From Lepiota brunneoincarnata (taxonomy: Eukaryota; Basidiomycota; Agaricomycetes; Agaricales; Agaricaceae): a stretch of DNA of 64,000 nucleotides. Of this stretch, positions 36,229 to 48,300 are shown in pieces (the first letter of the stretch is position 1; each line of letters opens with the position of its first letter). The translations under genes and the position numbers were made by a program. Below the pieces are notes generated by a model. The model made no database searches and had not been told where the DNA came from. It saw only the letters and a list, made by a program, of their open reading frames with translations. The stretch lies in assembly GCA_023014365.1 (NCBI GenBank), contig JAEBUN010000027.1, positions 310,001 to 374,000 on the forward strand, given 5' to 3'.

Positions 36229-36716
36229 ATTTGAAGAATCAGAAGTGGTGGGTTTGTCGAGAAGTATTGACGGTTCTGGTTATGGTGGAGCGCTGGGGAC
36301 ACATTTTGAAGCCTGTTTCCTCGGTGTACTGTTCTTGTATCACACTGCGAGTAAAGTCCTGAAAACCTATTAGTGTACGCCATACGTCATTTCAGAAACC
36401 TTAACAACCCTTCGGAATTTCTAAGTCCGTGCTGCATTATATCATTTCGTTTTAGGTGTACTATCAGATCCAGCATTCCCCCGGAGTAAATCACATTAAC
36501 ATCCGGTTTAGCGCTGCCAATTGGTAACCACAGATAATAGCAGAGCAAACTGATACGAGATATGATTGCGCCGCTTAGAGAGGCAGGAGGCGAGGGGAAG
36601 ATAAGTATATTCCGATAGGAACTCAAAGCCGATCTATTCGTTGCAAAAGCTGTTGAGTGAGAGTTCGAAACCATTGGTGAGTTTACTGGTGCACCGCGCT
36701 TGAGGTCGCTCCTCAC
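36229..36716 (+). repeat. F-box downstream repeat, copy 1
   Basis: The 3' flank of F-box copy 1 matches the 3' flank of F-box copy 2 (41504-42160), including 'gtgctgcattatatcatttcgtttt' and 'cattaacatccgg'. It ends at 'caccgcgctt', where the sequence jumps directly into the middle of a GMC gene. That point is therefore a duplication junction. Confidence 0.6.
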
Positions 36717-37959
36717 ATAGCTGCAGCAGTTAACATGCGGACATCAAAAGCATGGGCTCAGTTCTCGATTGCGAACGGAATCCGTTGCAGTGCCGCAAGA
36801 GCATACCTGGACCCAGTCCTTGGTCGACCTAATCTTTCAGTGCTCGTCGGCTCCTATGTCACTCGGAATTTACAATCCTCAAGAAGCAGTTTCAGGACAG
36901 CGGAGTTTACAAGTAACCAGACCCGTACGCTGTATCAGTTGTTTTAGGTCCCCGTCATCGGCTTATCTGGTATCTGTGACTCTTCTGAATTGCACCAAAT
37001 GGGAGTCAAACCCATTGTTCACCTCCCTAGCGTAGGGAAGAACTTTAGCAATGAGTCACTGCTTGTGCCCAGCTGGGAGGCGAGTGTGACGATAGTCAAG
37101 TACGCGCGTGTTCTGTCTTCCACTCCGCATCCAAAGCTGATCTTTTCAGCCTGAATGTTAACACGACGGCATTCGACGAAGCATTACGACAATGGGGATC
37201 ATCCAGAACAGGTCCTACGACAGGAGGACCGGTTGGCCTGGCGGCTTACATTAGATTACCCAGAAACTCGCCGGCGCTGGCTGGCCAGGTTGATCCTTCT
37301 GCTGGGCATAATACCACTCATTTCAGCATTGTCATGAACGTGAGTTCGATGTTATAGGTGATTTAGCTCATCGTGGCCGACGTGATATCGAATATTTCAA
37401 GCAAATGGCTTTTTTTTTGCCGTCACCAACACCCGTTCTTTTTGCGCTAGCAGAAATTCTGCTTCGCGTCAGTGATACTATTTACTATTCCTTGTATTCA
37501 TTCACCAGAATATATCCCCAGGCGGCTCAATCGCACTCAGCTCGAACGATCGTAGTTGCTACCTAAGTCATAATAGGAGTCCAATCGTCTACCTACGGTG
37601 TCCATGAGGAATATGAAATAGATAAAACATAATAGAGGACTACAAACATTGAGCTGTACACTCGATATCCGACAGCCCCTCGTCTCATGGTATTGGAACC
37701 TCTGCAATGTCTCCACGAGATGCCATGTGGGGTGTGGCTAATCTAGACCCGCTGGTGAAGGAGATTTCAGGGCTAAGCATTGTAGATGCATCAGTCATAG
37801 TAAGTTTGTGGTGCTCTCACTGGCATGTGCCATCTTTGAATGGTAACCGGTTATTTGTGATGGCAGCCTTTCAGTCCTGCGGCTAATACTCAGGCACCTG
37901 TGTATGCTATTGCTGAACGGGCATCTGACTTGATAAAGCGGGCGCGGAAATTGAAATGA
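36717..37959 (+). pseudogene. GMC oxidoreductase, copy 3 (5'-truncated remnant)
   Basis: It begins inside the intron that follows GRPIGVG in copy 2 (matching from about 30962) and keeps later exons: AWAQFSIANGIRC, AYLDPVLGRPNLSVLVGSYV, the FDEALRQWGSS segment, LPRNSPALAGQVD, SHGIGTSAMSPRDA and the C-terminal end. The TASKELILSAGVIG segment and the exon before SHGIGT are lost or scrambled (37560-37680 is unrelated). It lacks the signal peptide and FAD-binding region, so it cannot be an enzyme. Confidence 0.75.
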
Positions 37960-40038
37960 ACTTGGGAAGCTGCAGGTGGACAGGCAAACAGTACGAGCAT
38001 GTAGTTAAAATGACTCGTGGGCAATGTCAAATATCTTGTTCATTACATCACATCGATACTAGTATGGTGTTGCGACGCAACCTGCGGCGGTGTGTGGCTT
38101 TTGCTATCAAATCAAACACTGCTAACTGCCTTGTGAGCCTCATCATTGAATTACACGAAGCGGATGAGAACCACGAACATTTTTGACGTGTCCTACGACT
38201 TCAACATTGCCCCACGCCTCCATATAAGGGGCCCCTGTTCCACTTCCTCCATTTGTCTAGATTGTTTCATCGACTCGCTTCATTTTTTGGCCCGTACTGG
38301 ACCATACATTAACCGTTGCAAGACCACCAGACACGTGATTTTGTGGACATCAAGTGTTTCTTGATTTCAGATCTAACCTGCTTTAGTTCCCGTCTTGTCC
38401 TTTGCAATACCTTCCTCTATGTGCAGTTACTCTGGAAAGACCCAACATGCTGGCAGCTTTCTGCCTTTTCCAGTCAATCTTTGCCAAAAATAAAATCAAG
38501 GTGCAATGATTCCTGCCCTTACAACCACAAATGGTCCGACTGCAAGCGGTATTCAAGGAGCTGAAGCGTATTGCAACTCCCGCTGGGCATTTTAGGCCTG
38601 TTTCGCCGCATTGGACTCCCCATCCTGAATGCCCCTGTGCCTGTCCATCCGCTCACTGATTCTGCCTGCATACTGGTATATGTATGGTTCTGATAGGATC
38701 CCCGCTGAGGTGGTCGGGGGAGACGGAGATTGTGTGACGACGAGATGAACAAGTCAAGTCGTGTCACACCGGGAACTTAACACGAACGAAGGCTGACGGT
38801 TATCAACAATCGTATTTCGTATAAGTCTAAGGAAAAGATCGGAACGGGGCCGGGCCTCGACGGCCCTTTAATCTATCTACAGTGTTTGCCGCTGTAGGCG
38901 AGAGGAGAAACATAGGAAAATAAACATAAAGATAATCGGGAGTCACATGAGTGACGGAAGAGCGGCCGAACCGCTACATGTTGAGGGCAAGCACTTAGCC
39001 CAAATGATTCATTGCCCGAAATTGTGAGCTGTTCTTACGTCCCAAATCCATCCCATTCGCCTCAAACAAAAGCTGTTGTATAGTAAAACGAAACAAAAAC
39101 GGCTTCGGTAAAGGGCAAATTTGATAGAAAAAGAACATGGCATCGAACACGACCCATGTTACATGTAACAGACATGAATGGCGTCACTCTACCTTCTCCA
39201 TCCCAAGCCCATCCCCTTCTCACACTTGCAAACTCTTGGCATAGTGTCACCACTCATGCACGAATATAATCTCGTTCACATTCTGTCTTCACGCTCTGCA
39301 TTCTGGTGTCAGGGTCGGTCTCCGTTTGCACGATGGAAACAACTGGAGGGGGATGTGAGGGATATTTGAACCTCGTTGACCTCATGGGAAGTCAGTGGGT
39401 GAATGTGAATCTTGGGAATAGACCAGGGGACAAGTTGCCGGATAGAGAGGGTGAGGGAGACACAGAATGTCAACAAGGGTTTGAGTGCGTTGGGTGATGC
39501 AATTACGGTGCTCGGGGAATTCGAAGAATTCAGTGGGTGTATCGCTCTTGGCTATGTTTTTTTATTGGTTTATGTATTTTCAGACGTTTTTGGACCTGTC
39601 CACCGCTAGCAGCTCATAACGAATCGTTGCCCTCACTTCCGTGCGCTACGAGGTACGGTCTATTATATCTACCCGTTGATTGTTCCTGCAATCCTTCTGG
39701 GTCAACAATACGTAACTTGATGCTACTGAGAAACAGTAGCGATTATCATGTCACGGACTTAGCGGGCTATGAAGAGCACACCAGCTCGTGCCCCGCCTTA
39801 CAAACAAGATTCCTGAGATTATAACATTGGCACCTGAGGCCCAGGTGTCTTTGGTGGTTCCGGCCCGGTCCTGGTTTGGTCTCCCTTTCGGGGGGCCGTG
39901 GTGGCGTAGGGTGCTGAAAGACGAGCTATATTTCGATACAGGCTGCAGGGTCTGAGAGCTGCGTATTTCTCTGAATCACATGATCACAACGTGGCCTGTT
40001 GGCCCAGGCAACGTTCAAATGTTGCATCAACACTCAAT
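37960..40038 (+). repeat. Duplicated spacer of the GMC/F-box unit, copy 2
   Basis: Second copy of the 32386-34722 spacer, with indels. A segment near 38790-38990 is not found in copy 1. R2 copy c is included at 39460-39960. Confidence 0.55.
39460..39960 (+). repeat. Dispersed repeat R2, copy c
   Basis: Third full copy of R2, upstream of F-box copy 2. It is closer to the inverted copy a in places, for example the 'ggcacctgaggcccaggtgtctttggtggtt' region, than to copy b. Confidence 0.65.
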
Positions 40039-41503
40039 ATGTCGACCCCTCAAAGGAACATGGATGAGACCGATGCCATCCAGTACGAAGTCCGACAATT
40101 AGAAGGACATGATACAACAACTTCAGGAAAGGCGCGCGACGTTGTTGCGAAGGCTCAATACTCTGCAGGCATCCACCGCCGTCCTTCCACCAGAGGCGCT
40201 CTCCCTCATCTTTGAGTCCGCCTATCCCAATGATTACGATTATCACTGCTCGTCGGCTCACGATCATCCAAATCCGCTCGCCTGGGATGGCTTCCCGGTC
40301 TTGACTTGCAGTCACGTCTCGTCGTACTGGCGTCAGGTCGCTTGGTCAACACCCCGATTATGGAATAGCTTCTCCGCCTGGGTTGACAAGTACAACGCAG
40401 ATCGTATTCCCCACATCCTTGAGCTCTACTTGCAGAATGCCAGGGCTCTCCCATTCGATCTTACCCTCAAATTTGATTCCGACGAATCACCCTGCCATTC
40501 AACAATCGAATCCGTGCTCTTCAACGATGAATACTCGAGGAAAATTCAAACACTCTATCTGTCAGAACTACCATCGGAATGGCTGTCTTCTTTATCAGTC
40601 AGTTTTCCACGACTCGAATGCTTATTCGTAGGAGACCTACGTAGCGGTTTTCATCATAAGCTCTCTCTTGAAGCTGCTTCTCTTCTGCGCCACGTGCAGC
40701 TACGAGATGTGTGTATAGACGTGACACTCCCTTGGTCATCAATAACCGACATCAGCCTCACTTACATGCCCATCGACACTTGTGCCAAGCTGCTCACACA
40801 ATGTCCCAACCTCATTTACTTTCGATCGATCCTTCCTGAGGGCGGAAGAGCCGAAGCCGATCCTCCTACCAACACTACCATTCTTCATCATTTAAAAACA
40901 CTAATGTGGGATTATTCCAGTAGTCCATGGTGCTTAACCACACTCCGACGCATCCAGATACCCGCGTTGCACACCCTTTCGTGGTCAGATGGGCACCAAT
41001 TGACCGGAGAGCTGCGACGCTTTGTCGACGCGTTGCTCGACCACCTACCGGATACTTTGCACAATATTGAACTGCACAGCATGACTGGCTGGTCACTCTC
41101 TTTAATCAGACACGCTTTCAGCCACACTCCCCACGTCCAGAGTCTGAGCACGTTCGGATGTATTATGGACTGTAACTATTGGGTATTCTGTGCATTATGC
41201 CCTGGCTGGGAGGGTGACGGGACAAAATACTTGCCATCTCTCGTGTCTTTGCTTATTCAAAGCCGCCATGATTATGATGACGATGAAATTCCCGAAATGT
41301 TGCTTGATGTTCATTTCTCTTACCGAATCCTGGATATTTGTAGGGCAAAGCTTGCTGGACCAGAGCGTCGATTTACATTGAAGTTTACGGGGTCCAGGAT
41401 CTACTGGGCCCCGGGAGTAAAAGAGGAATTATGTGGGATGGTTCAGGATGGGCTTCAACTGGAAATTTCGGACAGCGGTGGAAGGGTAGAATGGTCACCT
41501 TAG
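40039..41503 (+). pseudogene. F-box-like protein, copy 2 (single-base frameshift)
   Basis: It opens MSTPQRNMDETDAIQYEV like the other copies, but one extra G at 40105-40106 (gaaGGacatgat against gaagacatgat in copy 3) throws the frame after about 22 codons. From the ATG at 40109 the original frame is open for 464 residues (coiled coil remnant, F-box-like LPPEALSLIFES, leucine-rich part) to a stop at 41503, about 20 residues earlier than copy 1. Translation from 40109 would still give most of the F-box protein without its first 23 residues, so it may be only partly inactivated. Confidence 0.75.
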
Positions 41504-42240
41504 AAGACCTCGCACGTACGCATGGGGGTCCAACTTCAACACATTGACGAACCTCCATGGGAAGTGTTCTTGTTGTACAAGGTGGTAGATTTGAAGAATC
41601 AGGAGTGGTGGGTTTGTTGGGAAGTATTGATGGTTCTGGTTACGATGGAATGCTAGGGACACATTTTGAAGCCTATTTCCTCGGCGTATTGTTTTTTGCA
41701 TCACACTGCGAGTCAAGTGTAAGGACCTACTGATACGTGCGATACGTCGTTCCATAAACCTTGGACAAGTAGCCATTAGTTAACATCATCACGCCCGTGC
41801 TGCATTATATCATTTCGTTTTTGGTGCATTATCAGACCAGCATTCCCCTGGAGCAAACCACATTAACATCCGGCTTAGCACTGTCATTACAGACCATAGC
41901 AGAGAAAGCAATACGAGATATTATTTTGCTACGAGAAGAAGCAAGAGGCGAGAGCGCGAGCACGCACGGGAGAGAGTCAGAGAGATGCAGGAGATCAATA
42001 AGAGTTGGGTGCGTTGGGCGATATGATTGCACCGCTTGGAGAGCGAGACGAGAGGGAAGGATAAACATATGTTGATATGACCTCATAGCTGATGTATCCG
42101 CTGCAAAACCTGTTGAATGAGGATTCGAAGAAATCGTCGAGTTTACTGCTGCACCGCGCTTGGGATCTCAGATTCTGCGGGCTATGAAGAACCCACTTAG
42201 TATACACCTCCCCTAACCGAGGGGATCCCAAAATGTTCAA
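41504..42240 (+). repeat. F-box downstream repeat, copy 2, with R2 fragment
   Basis: Matches 36229-36700. Between about 41960 and 42050 it holds extra purine-rich sequence and a stretch resembling part of R2 (gagttgggtgcgttgggcgatatgattg). After 'caccgcgcttggg' (42160) it joins another R2-like stretch (ctgcgggctatgaagaaccc). Confidence 0.55.
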
Positions 42241-42600
42241 ACTTCAGGCCAAATCAGGTACAAGTGCCGCTAGTGATTCCTGCTCGGTCCCCTCCTCTCT
42301 AGGAACTCGTTAAACTACGAAGGCCTCGAGATCGGAATAGGGAGTGAGAAGAGCACAATGGTGACCAAGCATTATCTGCACGGTTTGACCCACTTTCAGT
42401 ATGTTATTAAATGTGGTATAGGAGTCGAAATGAACGAATTAAGAAGGAGATATGATGGACTCGAGATAGTATTCGTACGAGTTAAAGAACGATTATAGGC
42501 TCCTTGTATCAGTTCTGGGATATGTCACCGAATATGTCATCTGAGTTGACGGTGTGAGACATCAGCGCATCAACTTACAGTATCTTATTCAAAACCCAAC
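42241..42600. other. Short region before F-box copy 3
   Basis: No feature is supported. It presumably includes the promoter of F-box copy 3. Confidence 0.35.
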
Positions 42601-44266
42601 ATGTCAACGGCTCACAAGAACAAAGACGAGGCCGATGCCATCCAGCGCGAGATACGACAAGTAGAAGACATGATACGCCAGCTCCACGAAAAGCGCGCGG
42701 CGTTGCTGCGGAGGCTCAACAGCGTCCAGGCATCCACAGCAGCCCTTCCAGCAGAAACACTCTCCCTTATATTTGAATCCACCTATGTCCAAAGCGACGA
42801 TTGCCTCTGCTCCGTCGACTCTCCATGCATATCCGCCCTGTCGGATTACCTACCCAACCTTGACTTTCAGTCACGTTTCGTCGCACTGGCGTCAAGTTGC
42901 TTGGTCAACGCCCCGGTTGTGGAGCAGTGTCTATGCTCACATCACCAAGTACAACACAGAACTACATTCACCACATGCTCAATGCTCCACTTGCAGAATG
43001 CTAGAGGTCTCCCATTTGACCTCCACCTCGGGTTTAATTCCAGGGCAGTCGCCCAATCAATCGGATGCATACTACCTAATAGCGAATATTTTCGGAAGAC
43101 CCGAACTCTCAGGCTATCGGAGCCACCATCAGAGTGGCTGCGCTCTATTTCAACCAGCTTTCCCCAGCTTGAGTGCCTCTCCATAAAAGACGACGTATAT
43201 AGGTACTCGCACCAGCATCTCCCTCTTGAAGCTCTTTCCCTTCTGCGCCATGTGCAGTTACAAGCGGTACATGTGGATGTATTACTTCCTTGGTCATCAG
43301 TAACCCACCTCGACCTGGCCTTCGTCTCCATGAACATCTGTGCCAGGCTGTTCACACAATGTCCCAACCTCATTTACTTTCGATCGGCTTTTCCTTGCGG
43401 CACAATGGTCAATCCCAACCCCCCTACCGACACCACTATTCTTCATCATTTGCAAACCCTATTTGGGGGATATCACAACAGTCCAATATGCATAAGTACA
43501 CTCCAACGCATCCGACTACCCACACTGCGCACGCTGTCGTGGTCAGAGGAGGGTCACTCGGTCGGGGAAGCTCAACCCATTGTCCATGCCTTGTTCGCTC
43601 ATCTACCAGATACGCTGTTCAATATTGAGCTGTTCGAAATTACCAGCTGGATGCTCCCTCTAATAAGACATGCCTTTGACAAATCCCGCTACGTCCGGGA
43701 TCTGAGCATGTTCGGATGCGCCAAGGTCTGTCTATATCGGGTATTCTGTGCATTGTGTCCTGGTTGGGAGGGTGATGAAACGAGATATTTCCCTTCACTC
43801 GTGTCCTTGGTTATCGACTGTTGTTATGATAACCCTCGCATCCGCGTGACGAAACCTGACATTGATTTCTCCTTCCGGGTTCCTGGATATTTGCAGAGCA
43901 AAGCTTGCTGAACCGGATCCTCAATTTACGTTTACTTTTAAGGGGCTCAAGGTCAACTGGGCCCAAGGGGTACAGGACGAGCTGTGTGCGATGTTGAAAT
44001 CAACTCAAGAAGGTGGACAACGACGAAGGCGTATATTCATGAGAGACAACGACGGGGCGACAAGAGGAAGGGAAAGGAGGGGTAAACGGACAAAGACTAC
44101 TGGTATACTACAGGTGTATATAATCTACCTACAAAATGGCCTCCATGAGGCAGTCAGGGGCATTCCGCCAGTTTGCCGGAATCACTAATTCCAACATGCG
44201 ATGGTTCGGAATGGGTTTCAGCTGGAGATTTTGGACAGTGATGGAAGGGTAGAATGGTTATCTTAA
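42601..44266 (+). pseudogene. F-box-like protein, copy 3 (frameshift plus LTR insertion)
   Basis: The start MSTAHKNKDEADAIQREIRQ, F-box-like LPAETLSLIFEST and leucine-rich part align with copy 1. Near 42850-42960 the frame departs (a shifted frame carries FSHVSSHWRQVAWSTPRLWSS) and returns. One extra base near 43876-43882 (ccgggttcctgg against ccgaatcctgg) ends the frame at 43911. The continuation (FLDICRAKLAEPDPQFTF) then runs into a solo LTR at 43992-44196. After it the coding sequence resumes (atggttcggaatgggtttcag) to a TAA at 44264-44266. Clearly inactive. Confidence 0.8.
43992..44196. mobile_element. Solo LTR in F-box copy 3
   Basis: A 205-bp insertion begins TGTTGAAATC and ends CTAATTCCAACA, so it has TG...CA ends with partly inverted termini. 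It is flanked by an exact 5-bp direct repeat, TGCGA, at 43987-43991 and 44197-44201. It holds a TATA-like GTATATAAT near 44115 and a near-palindrome TTCCGCCAGTTTGCCGGAA near the right end. It interrupts an otherwise aligned F-box codon series. This is the classic mark of an LTR retrotransposon insertion reduced by LTR-LTR recombination. The family (Copia-like ends) is an inference. Confidence 0.8.
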
Positions 44267-45304
44267 AACACCTCATGGCCTAGGAAGGGCCCCCTTGAAC
44301 CCGACGCTGATAATTCAGCACGCGTTATGACCTCTGGTTCCATATATTGACTGGTTTGAAGAATCAGAAGTGCTGGGTTTAGGGAGTATTGACTATTTTG
44401 ATTAGGTAGAATGTTAGAGACATATTCAGAGCCTATTTACGCGGCATATTATTTTTCGAATACTTGTTTATGAACTGGTTCAGCAGCGAATTTGACACGC
44501 CCATGATGAGAGAGTGAAACATGATGCATGATGAATAACAATAGGGAAAAACCCAACATAGAACCCGCCACCACAGCCTAGAAAGCGCGAGGTGGTGAGA
44601 AAGTCAAGACGGAAGGATCGAAGGTCGGTAATGTGATCTAGTATTTCATATGGCCCAGCGACCTCCCCACTGCTTCTGCTGCGTACCGCCATATCCTCCA
44701 CCCTAAGAGAAATCGGTGTCAAGCACTCTCAAGAACTGTGACGTGAGATCAGAACCGCGGCAGTTCTCGATAGTCAAAGATGCGAGGGTACGAATTAACA
44801 GATATCTTCGTTACCAGACTGAAGGTCGGGCCTCTGAACTGCAAATCTACCGTCCAAGATGGGCCCCTGCACATGTTCAGTTTAACGGAAGTCCTTCGTC
44901 GAGGTGGTCATAGCGGATATGTGGGCGGAGGCTGGGATGTCGTATTATTGAAGGCCGCCAAGAGGTTTAGGATTATGCTGTTGTAAGATTGAGGAGGTAC
45001 CTTTGCCGCAGTTATACACTCCTAGCTTCCCGTTGAAGCAGGGAAGAAGTATTTTCCCGTCTTATGCCCACCAGACGGTCGTGCTAACAACAACGGCTCT
45101 CTCATCTATTACCCGAAACTGATGCTTATGGAAATATATAAAAAGAGTTCACCCTCTCCTCCGCTAGGCCTCACATGTGTGTATCGAATATGAAGGCTGG
45201 GCTCAACGCAATCCAAACTCAGTAAAGCTCTCCGAAGCTAAGTGTATAAATCAGGGAATATATTCAAGAGAAGTTATCAAAGATTACAAGCAAACCAATA
45301 CACA
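44267..45304. other. Intergenic, unresolved short frames
   Basis: The plus frame at 44780-44986 (VGPLNCKSTVQDGPLHMFSL...) and a minus frame at 44480-44722 are open, but I recognise neither. A good TATA (atatataaaaag, about 45135-45145) points toward the ligase 3' end without a convincing coding region behind it. Confidence 0.35.
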
Positions 45305-48300
45305 TCAAGTGTCTGCATCACCCTTCAAGTCACTCTGGATCTTATACTCAGGGATCTCAGCATCCTTCGGTTTATCTTTATCAGCTGCAATCCCAACAAA
45401 CGTCGGGAACCTACAGAAAGCCGTCACGTCAATACCTGACACGAGCATTTCTCTCTAGATTACCGCACCTCGGAACACGATCTTTAGTCAACTCTTGGAA
45501 CCGGTACTACGACAATTGACCCAATTGCAGGGGGATTCTTTCGCTGTTTATCCGTCAATCCTGAGCCTACGCTGAATGTCTGGACGAGAAAAAAAGCGTT
45601 AGGTCCGGGGGTTAAAGATGTGGAAGGAGCGCAGGACAATACTTTTCCTGATTCCATTTCACACTGTAGAGCGCCAGTGACGCCCTTATTCTTCCCCTTT
45701 CCTTCGACATAACCAGTGACGATGGCTTCGGCATCATAGAACGTCTGTCAGATACATCCATCCATGGGTCCTCAATTCAATTCAACAGGCTTTCAAGCAA
45801 GAAGACATACCTTGATCTTGAGCAACGTTGACGACCGATACCCCTCATACAGCCCTTCAAAATCCACGATCGCAGCATAAACAATGATAATCAACACTCA
45901 CAAGCCCAACACAAAAAGCACATAAAGAACCACACAACTTACGATTTCGGCTTACGCAACATCAACCCTTCCCCACCGACTCTCTCAATCTCCTTCAACT
46001 TGTCCAATACATGCTGACGATCCCTAGCTTGTTCATGTACGACAACGACAACGTGCTCGGAAGAATGTGATCCTCCAGGGCCGAAGAGTGATTGGAGAAA
46101 AGCGAGGCGCGATTCGAAAGGTTCATTCCCGCGTGATGGAATATCAAATACCTGTGTGCCAGTCGGAGTGGGAATTATAAGGGAAAGGGGTTCGGGGAAT
46201 CAGCAATTGATATATAGCTCCTGAGTGCAACACCAAGTCAAACCCAAGAAACAAAGAGGAAAACGCCCCCCAAGTCCGAATCCTGTGAATCTTGGAGGGG
46301 CGTGTATGGGAAAGGGAGTTGTAATGGTCGAAGGAAAGATTTACCTGAAACGTGATGTTCTTCCAATGCGGAGAATTGCCGGTTTTCACGATTGACACTG
46401 TAGACTGGAATTCTCCGCGTCCACTAAACAATTCACCATCTAGGGTGACATCCTTTGGTAGTTCTAGTTTATGGGACAACTCGTGAGCAATTGTGAGAAG
46501 GGAAAACTTGTAAAGATACTCACTGTCCAAGAACCACTGAGGCGGCGTAAACGGATTGCCTAACCGACTAATCATCCTCGTTCCATCATAATACGTCCTA
46601 AAACAGTGTGAGGTAAAAGTCAACGACCTCTTTCCAGTCTTCAGTGTCGCAAATGCCCACCTAACACCATCCAACTTTTCCGAGATCCACCACCCCGTAG
46701 GATCCGGCCCACTATCCAAATCCCACTTGACCGCCAACAACAATCTAGGTACTTTGTCACTCTCAGCTTCTTCATCACCTCCTTCGCCTCCCTCATCGGC
46801 TTTGGCTTTGCCACCCTTCGCTCGTGGTTTTTTGTTGGTAGTAGTAGGCTGCGGGCCGTCGGGATTCTTGCTGAGTATCCGAGCGGATTCGTATGCCTCG
46901 CCCAAAAGCTGTTTGAGATGTTTGCATGTACGAGCGTTGACCGGTACACCGCCCTATAGCCGGGGAGACAGGAGGAGAGGAAGGGACAGAATGGTGAGAC
47001 TCAGGATTCATTATGCGGAGTGCTAAAGTGATCGTACCTGATTTCTCCACGCCTATCAAGTCAACAATCCGTCATTCCATAACATGAAAGGACAGCATTG
47101 AGCTTTTGCCATGTTTGAGAAGGCAAAACCGTACCGGACAGGAGCTATTCGAACACGAGTACGCATCATACACCATCAACATCAAGGCCTTCTTCGGAGA
47201 ATGGAGAGAGGAGGGGTGATACTAAGTACTCACCAGTAGTAATGATCCCAAGTGCGTTTGACCTTGTATTTTGAATTACTAACAGATATATCGTTGGCTT
47301 CCTTGTTGAATACGGAAGAAGGGGGAAAGCACGAGGCTCACCTAGTAGAGGATTCAATTTCACGCTCATCCCCGTCCTTCATATACACCTTAGGTTTGAC
47401 ACCACCAACTTCCATAAGCTCGTCGTGGTCACCATCTCCATCAGCTGATACTCCAGTCAATCCGGCATCTTGTTCTAGTCCTTCGGTGACTTTCGAATCC
47501 CCCTGTTCTCCCTCTGCATCTTGCTCTCTGAATCTTTCGCCGTCATTATCCATATCTACATCTTCCTCATGTTCAACCTTTGTCTGTGTTGGTCTTGCTT
47601 TCGACGATGTAGGTTTAGCATTGGCCTTGGATGCGGGCTTGTTAGCTTTCGTTTTGCTCGTAGTGCCGGAAGTAGCCTCGTTACTGGTGCTGGAATTCTT
47701 GACTCCGAGTCGTGCTTTTTCATAAGCCTCGCCAAATAACGACTTGAGATGTTTACACGTCCGAGCGTTGACCAGGGACGCCAGCCTGCACAGCGCGGGC
47801 AGCGCCAGTCAATGGGCGATAAGAGTCGAAGGAAATATTGGCAGACCTGGTTCCTCCATGCAGGACATGAGCTGCCAATACCGGGACGGTGACCAGCCTT
47901 GAGAACAATGGAAAGGATGGAAGATGGGGGAGGGACGGACCAATAATAATGGTTGAAAGTTCTTTTGATTTTGTATTTGCTTTTACTATCGATCATTAGA
48001 GAACCTCATCGTCAGCCTTCCTGCTTATTCCTGTGAAAATGCGCAGACACAGGAGACGAACCTGGTAGCTGAGCCAACTTCTCGTTCTTCCCCGTCTTTC
48101 ATATACACATTCGGTTTCACACCGCTGATCTCTGCAAGCTCGTCTTCACCTGCTGTTGTTGCATCTTCTTTGTGCCCTCCCTCCGAAGCACCACGAGTTC
48201 CGGGCTTGTTATCATCCGTCATGTCGACGTCACCTTCCTTGAGATCAGGTTTAGACGTTCCAGAAGAGGTCTTGAGCTGGAGGCGTGCTTCTTCGTATGC

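Noticed and set aside
44716..44986. Open plus-strand frames with VGPLNCKSTVQDGPLHMF
   Set aside because: No recognised family, splice context or duplicate, so a gene was not called.
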